Notes: generated from the sequence alone by a model not told the origin. A stretch of DNA of 64,000 nucleotides from Anaeramoeba flamelloides (GCA_027625915.1 JANTQA010000012.1:10004501-10068500), one strand, 5' to 3'; positions 1 through 12,680 are shown, counted from the stretch's first letter. Numbers and translations are program-made.

Positions 1-270
1 TTGGAGAAACACAAAAATTTTCTTTCCGACCATTTTTAATTGTAAACATTACCAAAGAAACTGAAACTGTTTTTGTGTTTTATTTGATTCAAGAAAAAAC
101 ACAAAAACCCAAACAATAAACAATCAAAAACAATTAATCTTTTATCAATGATTTGAATTCATTCAAGTATTTTTGTATGAAAAAAAAAACTAAAGTTCTA
201 TAATCCGAAACCAAGAGGTAAAAGTGTTTTTTTTGAAAAATAATATAAATATTACCAATATATATATATT

Positions 271-1313
271 TAAACTCAATTCCAAAAATTGGGGCACACC
301 TTCAAAATCAATTTAATTCCAAGAAAAGTGATATTTGACTCTTAAATAGAAACATTAGATATTAACAATCAATGTAAATAATTTTAAAGTTAATTATTTA
401 TCATTTTTTTTTTCATAATTTTTTGATTTTTGATTTCCAATAATTGTTTTGATTTTTTTTGGATTCTTTTTTTTTTCAAAACTTTTCAAAAATCTCAAAA
501 TCACTTTAAAATGAAATACAAAAGTTTTCATTCTGATCACAAAAAAAAAAATTTTTTTTTCTCTATCAAAAAGAAAAAAGATTCTTTTTTTATCAAGAAA
601 AAAATTTTTTGAAAAAAAATCATGATATGGTGTGCTAGGGCACATGGCCTACAAACAGAACTTATTATTATTTATGGAAGTGTGGATACTGAATGTATTA
701 TTAATGATATGATCAAAAAAATCAAAGGAAATTCAACTCGCTAATTCAGAATTTTGTGAGTTGAAATGGATTTTCCAAAAGGATGGAGCTTGTCCACATA
801 CTTCAAAAAAAAACTCAAACTTACTTAAATCGGGGATGTAATGTTCTGGACCCTTGACCCCCAATTCCACAAATTTAAATCCAATTGGGAATTTATGGAT
901 ACTAAACTGGAAAATTGTAACCAAAAAACGAAGAAGAATTTTTAAAATTTTCACTAATGTATGAAATACTTTGAGTTGGGAAACCTAAGATAATTAGTAA
1001 ACTCTATATTTTAAAGGATAGATTTAGTTATCAAAAGACAAACTGAATCTATTAATAGTTTTTATTAATTTTTCTTTCAATAAAAATGGATTTTTTGGTA
1101 ACCGTGTTCCAAAAATAGGGGCACACTTTTTTTTATTTTTTCTTTTTTCTTTTTCGAATTGAATTTTAAATTTACTATAAAATATATAAATAGTATTAAT
1201 TAAATATTTTCGGGTCTTTTATTATTTTTAAGTTCAAGTATCATGTATTTTGGAGTATATTTTTATTAATGTAATTTTTTTTTTGTGTCCCATTTTTTGG
1301 AATTGAGTTTTTA
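271..1313 (+). mobile_element. Degenerate Tc1/mariner element (family A, long form)
   Basis: The element is bounded by terminal inverted repeats: CTCAATTCCAAAAATTGGGG at about 275-294 and its imperfect reverse complement at about 1286-1308, with TA at the outer edges. Inside, the + strand carries remains of a DDE transposase. At about 622-720 a frame reads like the family's VMVWG block (MIWCARAHGLQ...IIYGSVDTECIIND). At about 743-955 another frame reads WIFQKDGACPHTSKK and then NLNPIGNLW, matching the FQQDNAPCHT and DLNPIENLW blocks around the second and third catalytic acidic residues. The pieces are in different frames with stops between them, so the copy is dead. No N-terminal helix-turn-helix part is seen here. 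A third copy of the terminal repeat lies inside at about 1099-1128, so this may be a composite. Confidence 0.8.
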
Positions 1314-1483
1314 TAGTGGTGCTCAAAAATAATTTGTATCAAAACTCTCTGATAATTTTTCGAACACATTATCAAGATACTGAATTTTTAAACCAATCAA
1401 AAGATTGATTTATCACATTTGATTTTATCATTTTTTCCACATTTTTTCATTTCATTTAAAATATTTTTTTTTTTCCACCAAAA

Positions 1484-2030
1484 ATGAGCAAAAAACGGAA
1501 AACCACCTTTGAAGTGAAATATCGAATATTAAGGGATCTTTGGAAAGGAAGACCAATCCAAATTTTAGCCAAAAATAATAATAATATTTCAGTTCAGACA
1601 ATACGAAATTGGGATAAAAATCTTGATTCGGGAAACTTGAAGAGACGGAAGGATTAAGGACGAAAACGTATTATTAATAATGAGGAATTAGAAAAACTTG
1701 ATAAGATATTTTGAATAAAATCGGAAGAAAACCTCCAAAAAAGCTCATACCAATAATCAAAAATCAAATGAAAACATCAATGTCTACCCATAAAACCTCG
1801 AATAACTGAAATTTTCAATTAAAAAAAATTAAGATGAAAAAAATCCGGGCACAGATTAGACACATGAAAACAATAATCCCAAAAGTCATTGACAACAATG
1901 TAGAATTTTTGGATTAAATGTATATTTCAAAATGCGATAACACAAATACTTAATACTCAAACATTGTCATGATGAAGAATCATGATTTTTATTTTTGGTG
2001 TTTGTGAAAAATTATTTTTGAAATGGAGTT
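1484..2030 (+). pseudogene. Tc1/mariner transposase remnant, N-terminal HTH half
   Basis: An ATG at 1484 opens MSKKRKTTFEVKYRILRDLW, followed by GRPIQILAKNNNNISVQTIR. This is the classic first helix-turn-helix of a Tc1/mariner transposase. The frame stops after 57 codons (at about 1655), then continues past further stops with transposase-like text (GRKRIINNEELEKLDKIF, then VIDNNVEFLD near 1890-1920, which resembles the first catalytic Asp block). It follows the family A element at 271-1313 in the same orientation. The repeat-like start at 1099-1128 may be its 5' end. No matching 3' end is obvious, so the downstream limit is approximate. Confidence 0.65.
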
Positions 2031-2059
2031 TTTAGATATATATATAATCATCTATTACC

Positions 2060-3942
2060 AAGATAAGTAAATATTTAAGTAATTTCAAAACTATCAAATA
2101 AATGAATATCTTTTGGATAATTCAAATTATTTAACTTTCTATTTTTACTATTAGGAGAAAAAAAAATAAAAAGACAAAATTTCAAGAAAGTCAAACAAGA
2201 TCAAATTAAAAACTTCTTTTTTATTTCCTAGACTTTTCTATCTAAAAGTCTTCTAATACACAATTATGTAATTCTTTCTTTTAAATATCATTTATTTTTA
2301 GAATAACTTACTTTTTCGCAAAAAAATTTTTTCTTAATGAAAAAGTCAATTCTTCGAAAAGATATTTTGAAATGAACCCGATTCTGGAAAAAAAATAATC
2401 TTTGTTTTACTTAATATGTTAAAAATCATATGTGATGAGTTTTCCATAATTACCAAACTATTATATTAATCAAGCTTTTTTTTTATTCAAGATGCCATTT
2501 ATAAGTTGATAAATTTTTATTGATCAACAAATAGATCTTCAAAAAAAATTGTTTTATTTTAAAAATGAACAAAAATACATCTATGATCAGATCAAAACAA
2601 AAAGATCTTCAAATTGAATTTAGTATTTTTCAACAAACCGTATTATTAGTTAGATTTGTTTTATTCGCGAAAAAACAATACCTTTCCATGAAAACCATGA
2701 CTTATCATGAAAAAAAGTACTTACTCACGAAAAAGTACTTATCCGCATAAAAGTATTTATTCACAAAAAAATGTGTATTTTGCGAAAAAGTAATAATATC
2801 CGCTAATTTGTCACATTTAGATGGAAAAATCTGATAGTTTCTTTCCAAGTACAAGCAATTTCATTATTACCAATTTGGTCAAAGATCTTAAACTCAGATT
2901 TTCTTTTATATATTAATTTTCAAGTTTACTTTAAATATTTTTTTTTGTAAAATTAGCATAAACAACAAAAATGTATTTACAATAACTCAACTTAAATTTA
3001 ACAATAAGTTTAATATTGAAATCATTTACAATATATACGATTGAAGAGCCGAAATGAAAAAATCAAATAAAACCATTTTGAGAACATTACAAAAAATTTG
3101 TGTTTGTAATATTTTGCAGATCTCCTTTTTAAAAAAACCCATGAACGAAAGGTTACCTGAAATGTAAAAATGATAAATATTCAAACCTAGCCAAATACTT
3201 GGTTCAAAACTATAACTTGAAGATATTCAAAAAAAGTTAAATCAAAAACAATTACAAAAAAAAATGTACATTTTTTGCTTTTATACTGGTACTAGGGCTT
3301 TAAGAGCTGAAATGAAAAAAACAAAAAAAAAACATTTTGATAACATTACAAAATTTTTACGTTTGTAATATTTTGCAGATTTAAAATTGATCCAAAAATC
3401 TGATTGTATTCTGAACTCTTTTGAGAATCATAAAAAATTTACAATTAAAACACCAAAAAAAAGATTTTTTAAAGTATTTTTTTTTTTTCATCAAATTCTA
3501 AATCATTAAAGTGCGAAAAAAACGTGTTGTTATCATGCTTTTAAAGGTTAATAGACGTTCTAAAGAAAATATCCGTGATTATAATTATTTTTTCCAACAT
3601 AAATTCTAAATGCTAAAACAATATTTAAAAAAATAGTTGTTTTTTTGTTCACTTTATTAATGCTCGATCTGTTGATTTAACAGGATCTCAAATATTTTAA
3701 ATAATACTAATAATACTGGTTTTATGATTAGTTTTATAACAATGTGCTAAACAGTCTATTTTTCAACTTCAAAAAATTTTTTTTAAATTGATTTTTTTGA
3801 TTATAAATTTGAATTATCATTTCAAATAGAATATTTTTTATAAAAATTTATGAATAAAAAACTAATTTGATCTTTTTCTTTTTCTTTTATAATTCATATA
3901 TTTATATATCTATATCTATATATATATATATATTAACATATA
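2060..3942. other. AT-rich non-coding DNA, possible long CAF1 intron
   Basis: No credible coding exon was found. The stretch holds a direct repeat: about 80 bp at 3043-3121 (AAGAGCCGAAATG... ending ...TAATATTTTGCAGAT) recurs at about 3300-3380. If the CAF1 exon at 3943 is part of a live gene, this region is intron, ending in a (TA)n-rich tract and TATAG. Confidence 0.4.
3043..3380. repeat. Direct repeat, two ~80 bp units
   Basis: Units at about 3043-3121 and 3300-3380 share GAGC(C/T)GAAATGAAAAAA, then CATTTTGA(G/T)AACATTAC and GTTTGTAATATTTTGCAGAT. They are about 255 bp apart. No terminal inverted repeats were recognised. Confidence 0.6.
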
Positions 3943-3944
3943 GG

Positions 3945-4136
3945 TAAAACGAGTAGGTACTCAACATCAAGCCGGCTCAGATTCCTTATTGACTTCTGCT
4001 GTATATTTTAGTCTTCGAGATGTTTATTTCAACAAAGTTGTCGATAATGAATTTTTAGGCAAATTGTATGGATTGAGTGATGATTATTCAACAAACCAAA
4101 TTCCATTTACACCAAATAATAATTTGAATTATTAAT
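3945..4136 (+). CDS. CAF1/CNOT7-type deadenylase, C-terminal exon only
   Basis: After a plausible 3' splice site (...TTAACATATAG) an open frame runs about 63 codons to TAA. It reads VKRVGTQHQAGSDSLLTSAV, then YFSLRDVYFNKVVDN and FLGKLYGLS. This matches the end of the CAF1/POP2/CNOT7 deadenylase (human ERIGPQHQAGSDSLLTGMAFF, then KYCGHLYGLG). CAF1 is a DEDD 3'-5' exonuclease of the CCR4-NOT complex and shortens mRNA poly(A) tails. The segment includes the conserved His and Asp of the final catalytic motif (H-x3-D in HQAGSD). The first ~200 residues, with the other catalytic acids, are not recognisable anywhere upstream in the window. Either a very long intron, swollen by the mariner copies, separates this exon from exons before position 1, or it is a gene fragment. 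The exon itself is clean. The exact exon start is uncertain by a few bases. Confidence 0.8.
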
Positions 4137-5121
4137 AAATAATTTAAATATAACAAAATTAATGAATCATCAATGTGTTAAAAAAAAGAAACTATTAAAA
4201 AAAAATATTCTGCAATAATTCATAAGAAAAAAATAAAAACATCAATATAAACAAAAATTTATTTTATTTTTTTTTATTTTTATTAATAATACCCAAAATC
4301 TTGAAAAATTAAATTTTTCTTTAAAGATTCTGTGAATTTTCTGATTTCTGTAATTTGTTTAGAATTATGAATTGATCTTCACAAATTCCAATAAATTAAA
4401 ATTCAAAAATGTCGACACAGTTAAAAGCATAACATTATTATACTTTCCCACAGTTTGTAAATAATTTTTTTATTTCTAAATCTATTTTTAAATTATTCAT
4501 TTTCTTTTTCTTTTTCATTGGATTTTTCCAGTTTTGTAATATGAGGTTTGTTTAAAAAATTTATTTCAAATGATTGATATAAAGTTATGTGTTATTTTGG
4601 ACAAATGAATAACATTATTTTATTAAAATATTTTCAAGTATTGAATTTCAGTTTCAAATTTAAATTAATTTGCCCCGAGATAGAGTCGTGTTGATTAACT
4701 ACCAATTATAAAAAATTTAAACAGTTAGGTTTGTTTTTTGATGTGCTTGAAAATTTGTCAAATTTTTAAGATAAAAAGAAAATATTGTTTTATCAAAAAA
4801 TATATCGAAAAAAATAAAAAGATCATGAACTATCAAAATTTGATAGTTAAGTGAGTAGTAACAGTATAATAACCACTGAAATTTACATATGTGATAGTTT
4901 ATTAAAAATTATATTGGTGAATTAAGTTCTCGATTACCAAAAAATTTTAAAAAAAAAAATAATCCAAAATGTCAATGTTACTAATATCAATAACATTAAT
5001 AACTTTTCTAAATAATAATAAAAAAAAAGAAAATTTTGAGAAATTTATTTGATTTTTTTATGGAGATTATTTTTTGAGATATAAGACCAAATACATTCAC
5101 TTTGTATTTTCAGATTATATT
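4137..5121. other. Intergenic, no gene seen
   Basis: AT-rich DNA with many stops in all frames and homopolymer runs. Nothing recognisable. Confidence 0.4.
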
Positions 5122-5663
5122 TATAAACCCCATTCCAAAAATCTTGACACACCCGAAATCAAAAATAGGCAAAAAAAAAAAAAACCAATTTATTATATTT
5201 TTCCAAACCTAATATTAAACGACATTTAATTACGCATTATCAATCTTTTTATCAGTAATTATTTTTATCCAAATAAAAGAAAAAAGGAAAAAACTGAAAA
5301 AAATAAAATTTGGTGTGTTCAAAATAATGAAAAAAGCTGAACAAAAAATGTATTGGTAAATTTGTTGAAATATCATAAACAATTGTTGATCGTTCAAATG
5401 ATAAGATACAATCAACCAATTGTATATGATTTTTCTATTTACAAAAAACTCAACATTAACCTTCGAAAATCTATTGAAAAAAAAAATTAATAATCTAAGG
5501 AAACAGATTATGTAACTGGAAAAAGGAAATGAAAACAAAACAAGACATAAAAAAATAAAATTGTTTGTAAAATCAAAATCCTTTCCAATTTGAATTTAAA
5601 GTGTGGTAATGATGTTCTTTCGACTGTTTAAAATGTACCCAAATTTTTGGAATTTAGTTTATA
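5122..5663. mobile_element. Family A mariner-type MITE, copy A1
   Basis: About 540 bp. The left end TATAAACCCCATTCCAAAAA (to ...CACACCC) and the right end ...CCAAATTTTTGGAATTTAGTTTATA are inverted copies of each other with TA at the edges. The interior matches copies A2, A3 and A4, including an inverted copy of the terminal repeat near 5307 (GGTGTGTTCAAAAT). Confidence 0.8.
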
Positions 5664-5751
5664 ATACTTTATAATTATAAGATTATAACCATATCAGTAA
5701 AAATTCCGTAATCTAAATATTCTAGAGATCTCAAAAAATAATTATAATAAT

Positions 5752-5953
5752 TACAGTCAGTTCCACTTTTAAGGCACAAACTTTGAACGAAATTTAAGGA
5801 ACAATAAAAATCGCAAATTAAGGCTCAATAATTTGGAATTTTTTTTTTTTACAGTTTATTTTTCTAGAATTTAAATTTTGTAATTTAATTTGAGATTTTT
5901 TTGTGCCTTAAATTTCGTTGAAAGTTTGTGCCTTAAAAGCGAAACTGACGATA
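5752..5953. mobile_element. Family B foldback MITE, copy B1
   Basis: About 200 bp, palindromic almost throughout. The left arm starts CAGTCAGTTCCACTTTTAAG and the right arm ends ...CTTAAAAGCGAAACTGACG, flanked by TA. It is more diverged from the consensus than B2 and B3 (for example TTCC for TTTC and AAGGAACA for AAGGCACA). Confidence 0.85.
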
Positions 5954-8900
5954 AGTTTTTTTTCTAAATTCTAATTTTGGAATAGAGAATTTCAGGTTTT
6001 ATTCGTATTTCTTATATAAATTTTTATTTAATGCTGTCAAGTTTTTAAAAATGGAGTTCATTTTATTTGGGTAATATTCTTTCAATATTATTTATTTAAT
6101 TTTGTTTTAATTAATGAAATTCTATTTTTATTTTACCTTACTTGAATTTTTTTAGTAACGTATTTATTTTTAATAAAATAATAAACCACTTTTTTTTTTT
6201 TTTTTAGAAAAGTATCATAATATTTACTAGATAATTCTTTTGAATTCAAATAAATAGAAATATATCCTTATTTTAGAAGTATAAAACTAGGATTTATTTA
6301 ATTTTTTTACAATATTTACTCAACTTCAGCTAATCAATTGAACAAAAAATATCAGATCAATAAAATCAAAACAAACAACTTCTATATTGCCTTTTCAATC
6401 TTTAAAATTCATTATTGTGTCAATTTAAAATCTTTTGAATTCATAATAATTATTCATTTTGAACATAAAAGATTAATGGAGCATTTCTATTTCAATTCCT
6501 AATCAGTTTTAGTAAAATGTGAAATTATTTGGAATTGGATGATTTTAAATTTATAAGAGTAAATTACAAATCATGATATTGATCTTCATAAAGGTGTTAA
6601 AATTTATTTCAAATTTATAACTTAGTAACTTTTCAAGTAATTTTAACATATTTTAGAATTATAAAAATAATAATTTTATCAGACAAAGATCTTCCAAGAA
6701 ACAACCAATTCAGTAAAATTAACTAATATAAACTAATTAAACCATTGATCAGATCATGAGATATTTTTCTTGTGGTTTTATACGTGGCCCATGGGTTAAC
6801 TGACCTTTTATATAAACATTACTTGTTTATTTTTGGAATTATCCTTAAATCCCAACATGTTATTATATTATATTTATTAACCATAAAAATACCCAGGATA
6901 ATAGAAATCATTAAATATATTCTATTTTTTCAATTCTCTTAGGTTAAAACAGTTTCTTGACCAACTAATTTTAGAAAAACATCAGTTTAAATGATAACTA
7001 TTTCACAAAAAAGGTTTAAAATAAAACGAACTATGATAACATTGTTTACCATTTCTTTTTTTTTTTTTTTTTTTTTTATTTATCTAAGTACATATTGTTC
7101 CTTTTAAAATTTTAGAGCACGTCCAATTTAAATAAGAGTATTGAATCAGACATTCAAAACTTTCACTTTTTTTTTAATTTACTATTGGATCTTAAAAAGT
7201 TCTTGTTTATTTAGTTGTAATTTTTTTCGATTATTGAGTATTCTTCTGGTACTTGGTTTTAAAAAAAGTTATTAGATATTTTTTTACAATATAAAATAAA
7301 ATACCACAATCAAATGTTGAAATAAGAATAAAAATTAAACCATTTGTCATTCCTCAAAGTAGAATTAGACAAATCAACTTAACAATCTATTGTGACATTT
7401 GATTTTAGAAGTGTAAAAATGTAATAAATTGTTTTTCTACAAATATTCTAATTCTAAAAAGCAACAAGACACACACAAAATTTAAAATGTTGTTATCATC
7501 TTCTTTAGAAATATTAAAAAGTGAAAATTTTGACTTTATGGCTGCTACCCCCTTAAGAATAATAATTTTTAACCGAAATAATTTTATAATGTTTTGTGAA
7601 CTATTATTATTTACATGTATTTTTTGCAATTTTGAGTCCAACTAAAACCAGAATTTGTATCTTATGACAATTTTTCCACTGTTTATTTGTTATCAAAATT
7701 TGAATTTTTAGATATATTTAAATTTCTTAATTGGTACTTTTCGAAAATTTATGTTTAATTTATTGATCGCTTTAAAAAATACAAATAAAATTAGCTTTTC
7801 ATCTTTGGGAATTGATTTTTTGTTCTTCTTCCTCTCCTTTTATTTTTGAATTCTTTATTATAACATTTTAATTCATTGAGATATTTCTCAAATATCAATA
7901 GTTTTAGTTTATATATTCATTATTTTCAAAACTTTAGAAATATAGATTTTTTTTTAAATACACAATTACCGTTGGTTATAACATTATTCATTTTTTTTTT
8001 AGAGATAATATAATTTCAAATGACAAATAAATCCTAAAAAATAATAAAGTATTAATTGCTATTGGAATTTGAACACATTTTTAAAAAATTTTTTTCTACG
8101 AACCCCACCAAAAAATTATTAAGAAGACTTTTTTATTAAGCTTTTTAGCCACTATTGAATATTCTCGTTATAAATGCCAATACTAAATAATTTTAAATGA
8201 TTTCATTATTTCATACACAATTTCCAAGATAATTCCCCTTTTTATAGAATTGCTTTGATAAAAATACTGTTTCGCTTTTTAATGTTATTGAAATTGATTT
8301 TATTCTATTTTTTATCAATATAAATTGACATTTTTCAATCAAAATCATTTTTTCAGATTTATTTTTTTACTTTTTCTTTTTCATTTGTCATTTTTTTTTT
8401 TTTTTTTTTTTTTTACATCTCGATCAGGAATAATGAAAATATTGTTATCTTGAGTTTCTTAATTAAATCAAAATTTTTGAACCTAACAAGTGAGTAAAAG
8501 CATAGGTGTATTAGAAGAAAGATATTTAGGGAAAAAAATTTGAGAATTGTCTAGAAATGAATAAAATGTGACTTCCAATTTGTTCCTATTTGAGACATTT
8601 AAGTTTTGTCCAAAAAAAGAAGAATAACAACAATTACAAAATCCCGAGTTATTTCTAAACATTACTAAATCATAACAAATCAATTATACTGTCATCAATA
8701 TAACTAGATCAGTTTAAACAAAGTTAAATAATTCAAAAAAAAAAACTCTACCTACTTTTTTCGAGAAGGCTTACACATTGTAAGATCAAAGAAATAAATA
8801 ATTAGTAGATATGATATAGATTTCTCAAAGTTCTACTATTAAAAAAGGCTATTCTCAAAATGAAGGATCAAAGTTTTCAATTTTTTCTCAAAAAATAGAG

Positions 8901-9621
8901 ATAATTTTTGTGAATATTTTGTATGTTCATAAAAAAACAAAAATTACATAAAAATTGGTTTAATTACAAAAAATTCAAAACAAATTCAATTCATAATTTA
9001 AAATTTACTAATATATCAAGATGTTGATCTGTGAAATTGATTTAACCTAGGTCATATTATTGAATATCTTCTTAGATTATATGTTTGGACAATAGAAAAA
9101 AAAAAACATAGTTTTTGTTTGGAAAAAGGGTTATCTTTTTTGGGTTCTGTAGTTTTGATTGATGCCTGGGAATAATAAAGGTCTTATATTTCAGAATTTT
9201 TAAACTTGAGAAGTGGTTTTTAATGTTTTTAATTCATATTTTGGTCAGTAATCCATACTCTGATTTAAAATGAGAGGGGTAAAAAAATGGGAAAAGCACT
9301 TAATTGAAGATATTCGATTAATTTAAAAACCAAAGAAATAAATAAAAATTCACAACAATAAAAACAGAAAATCTATTTTAGAAACTTTGAGAAATCTGTT
9401 TATTTTTTCTTTATGAAGATATTGTTTAGTCAACCTTAAAAAAATTTTGAAAATAAAAAAGAAAAAATTAAAAAAAAAAAATATTAACGTTTAGTTTTAA
9501 TGATTTGTTTTTGTGAGATTTTCTTCAAAATAATGGTATATTCAGAAAAGATCCAAAAAAAAAAAGTTTGAAAAAACAAAAAATAAAAAGAATAAAAAAT
9601 TTGTTGTTTAGTCTTAATTGG
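5954..9621. other. Long intergenic region, no gene seen
   Basis: AT-rich, with poly-T runs at about 7059-7078 and 8390-8414. Short open frames here have homopolymer-driven composition and no recognisable motif. About 6045-6075 is an inverted copy of 12655-12690 (shared GGAGTTCATTTTATTTGGGT), a small dispersed repeat. Confidence 0.4.
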
Positions 9622-10293
9622 TTATCTAAATGCAACATAAAGAGAATACACAAAGCCAAAAACAAAACACAGGAATCCGTACGTTGGTATGAAGTGTCCC
9701 AAGTTATTCACAACGAAAAAGATTATTGAAACAAAACCTAAAAGTTGGAAAAGAGCACCAAATTTGCGTGCAATTAAAAAGATCAAAGCACCAAAAAAAG
9801 ATACACCAAGCCCACTAACTAAGAAGGAATAGTAATTTAATTTATACATTTTATCAAGATTTGAGAATCGTTCTTTTATTCCTGTTTTCTTGAACTCTAC
9901 GTTTTCAATATCACTGTGTAATGTTTTAAAACATTTTGAAAAGTCTTTCAAAGCAGAAGAAAATTTTGAATCTTTAAGCTTATATAAGCACGTTGAAGAT
10001 CTACTTAATGTTTTAAGTGTATCTGTGCCAAGGGTGTTGTCAACTGCAAAAAGTAAAACATCACTTCCTGGTGAATGAGTGATCCCATCAGAAACAAAGA
10101 AGGGAAGAAATAATGAAAGCAGAATGCAGATCGCCCCTAAAGCTCCAACAAAAAATTTGACAGTTTTTGTGATCCAACGGAAGACAAAGTAAACCAAGAA
10201 GAGAATTAAAAGTCCCAGAAATGCTGTTGCTATGATCAGTTGTATATTTACGGAATTGTTTGTTTCGGTTTCGGTTTCGGTTTCGGTTTCCAT
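9622..10293 (-). CDS. Multipass membrane protein, function unknown
   Basis: A single-exon gene of 223 aa that I do not recognise. It begins with a short (ET)n tail, METETETETETN, encoded by a GAAACC hexanucleotide repeat. Predicted membrane spans from the sequence are about residues 18-40 (IIATAFLGLLILFLVYFVF), 47-69 (FFVGALGAICILLSLFLPFF), 156-176, 180-199 and 203-221. A soluble loop at about 70-150 holds two cysteines (STCLYKL and SKCFKTL) that could pair. This suggests a small integral membrane protein of the endomembrane system or plasma membrane, with the central loop on one face. Amino-acid usage is balanced, unlike spurious frames nearby. The ATG is well placed after an AT-rich leader. 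No neighbour gives functional context. Confidence 0.75.
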   Translation of the reverse strand: METETETETETNNSVNIQLIIATAFLGLLILFLVYFVFRWITKTVKFFVGALGAICILLSLFLPFFVSDGITHSPGSDVLLFAVDNTLGTDTLKTLSRSSTCLYKLKDSKFSSALKDFSKCFKTLHSDIENVEFKKTGIKERFSNLDKMYKLNYYSFLVSGLGVSFFGALIFLIARKFGALFQLLGFVSIIFFVVNNLGHFIPTYGFLCFVFGFVYSLYVAFR

Positions 10294-12680
10294 TTAGGAA
10301 AGAAATTGAATTATTTGTATTGAAACAAAAATAAAAAATGATTTCTGTTTAATTGAATTTTCTTTTAGACAAAAAATTCAATTAATAGAACCCTTTTTGA
10401 TTCCATTTGAGAGAAAATAAGATAAAATTGTTTTTTGAGGTGATCTTCAACAATTGAAAATATATTTTATGGTGATCTTGATCTAATTTTAAAATTATGG
10501 GTTCGTAAATAACGTCCTTTTTTAAAAGAGTTATTAATAAACAGCTTAGATACTAATACTCAAATAGGTTTGATACCCCTTTTTTTAAACTAGATTTGGT
10601 TACTCTTTTTTCAACTATTGGAACTAACTTTTTAAAAGCTTGTTTGAAAGTTTTATTTACTTTAAAGATTTTCCAATCTTTTTTTCTCAAAATGAATGAT
10701 TATTTGAGTAACGAGATACCAATCGAAACATTATTATTGCATTCACAAAGTACAAACCTAAAAAAATTTGCCCACCCAAAAATGGTTTTATGATGATTTA
10801 AATAGAACAAAACTGTAACTTAATAGTTAATTATTTAAGTGTAAAAATGATTTTTCACAAAGTTTTCACAAAATTATCATTCTGTTTAGTAAGATTAGAA
10901 TAAAAAAGGTAACTAAATTACCAAAAGGTGTATACTTTTTAGATTATTTTTCGATTCAATTTTGCTAATTCTCTTTTTTTTTCTTGAAAAAAAGAATTTT
11001 CAGTTGATTAATTATTTATATGTCCTTAATAAAATTAAGTAGTATTTTTTTCTGATTAATATTTTTCGAAATTAAGGTTCATAAATTAATTCCATTAACC
11101 ACTGTGATAATTTTTTTAGAATAAAAACACTCTCAACTTTTGAATATCGAAAATATTTTTTGAAATTACTGTGAACTTTTTTATTTTTTTTTGAAAAATT
11201 GGGGTTGAGAAAATCTTGAAATCAAAGACTAAGTTAATATATTAAATTAGAATGCTTTTCCAGAGAGTTTATCCGATTAGTTTAACTTTTTTTTAATTTT
11301 ACCACACAAAACTAAAAAAAACATTTGAAGACCAAATTAGTGCCTTTTGTGAAAAGAAAATTCCCATAATTTAGAATTTGTTTTTGTAAATGAGTTAAAA
11401 CAAGATAGTGTATCTAAAAATATACATAATTTCAAGTTTGAATTCAATGATTTTGGTAAAAAATGTTTTTAAGAAAAAAGTTAAATTTAAACTTTATTTA
11501 TTTTTATTTTATCATTTAGTTTTTTTAATTGTATTAATGGAAAGTATTTGATCAGTTTTTCATTTTTAGTGTTTTTTGGGTCGTAGGGGCATATTAAAAT
11601 TGAGAGACAAAACATAACCAATAATCTGGTTCTTATTTGTTAGGCTAAGTAGGTAGACCAATAGTGGTATCAATTTTAAATCTTCTTATATTCAATAATC
11701 CTTTACCAGTATTACTTTTTGAGGGATATGGTTATAATAATAGATGATCAAATTGCCTCATTAAGGTACTATACAATAATGTGTTAGTATTATATTCGTA
11801 TTCCATAAATTTTCAACACGTTAGGGAATAACCATTAAAGGTAATAAATACCAGGGAAGCTAAAAATATTATCGGTGTTTTGGCTACTTTTTTGTTAAAT
11901 ATTTTAATCTCTTTTATTTCTTGCCCTTCTTTCTCTTTCTCTTTTCTTTTTTTTTTTTTAAATAAAATATTTTCTTTTCTTTTTTTAGGGTAAAGCTATC
12001 CAATGAGTTACTAACCTTATATAAATTATCTCCTAGATAAAAAACTCCTAATAAATTTCTTTTTTAGACAAATATTGGGTACTTTTTTATAAATCATTAC
12101 TTTTACTTTATCAATATCTATATATCGGTCCATTCCTTAGAAACCCAAATATACTAATTACCTCTGAAACAAAATTTTTAATCTGAATTGTTATCAGAGG
12201 ATTATAAGATATAAAATTAACAAAAAATTATCTTTGGATGATAAATTTTTAATTAAAAATTGGTTAGTTACAAAGAAATAAAAAAATAAATTGAAAAAAA
12301 AATTTAAACATCAAAATATTTTTTTTCTTGGTTATTGTGATTTTTATTATATTTCTATGGAAATTTTGTCAAAACAATTTTTTTTTTTGAAAAATTGGTC
12401 TACACATGAAAAAATTGTGATTATTTAAAAATTAAAACACATCATACATTCCACTAGAAAAATATTTTTGGTACCTTTTCCCCCGAGATTGTCTTAAATA
12501 ATTGATTAAATAATTTATTCATTCCATAAGATATTATTAAGATCACAAAGAAATTTTGTTTCATCTGTTAATTACAATTCAATGACAATGTATAAATTTA
12601 ATTCTAAATAATTTAAAAATAAAAAAACAAGATAAATTAATTTTTCAAACAAAATGATATTACCCAAATAAAATGAACTC
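10294..12680. other. Intergenic region, no gene seen
   Basis: AT-rich, with no persuasive coding frame. About 11575-11880 is visibly less homopolymeric than its surroundings but is closed by stops in every frame. About 11930-12000 is pyrimidine-rich and ends ...TTTTTAGGG like a splice acceptor, yet no exon follows. Confidence 0.35.

Noticed and set aside
394-645. Overlapping Lys/Phe-rich frames on both strands
   Set aside because: They derive from A and T homopolymers inside a dead mariner copy.
5230-5538. 102-codon frame on -
   Set aside because: Entirely within MITE A1 and not preserved in the other family A copies.
5954-6120. A second MULE relic on the minus strand beside B1, suggested by an inverted repeat of 12655-12690
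   Set aside because: Only about 30-100 bp are shared, and the part next to the MULE blocks does not match.
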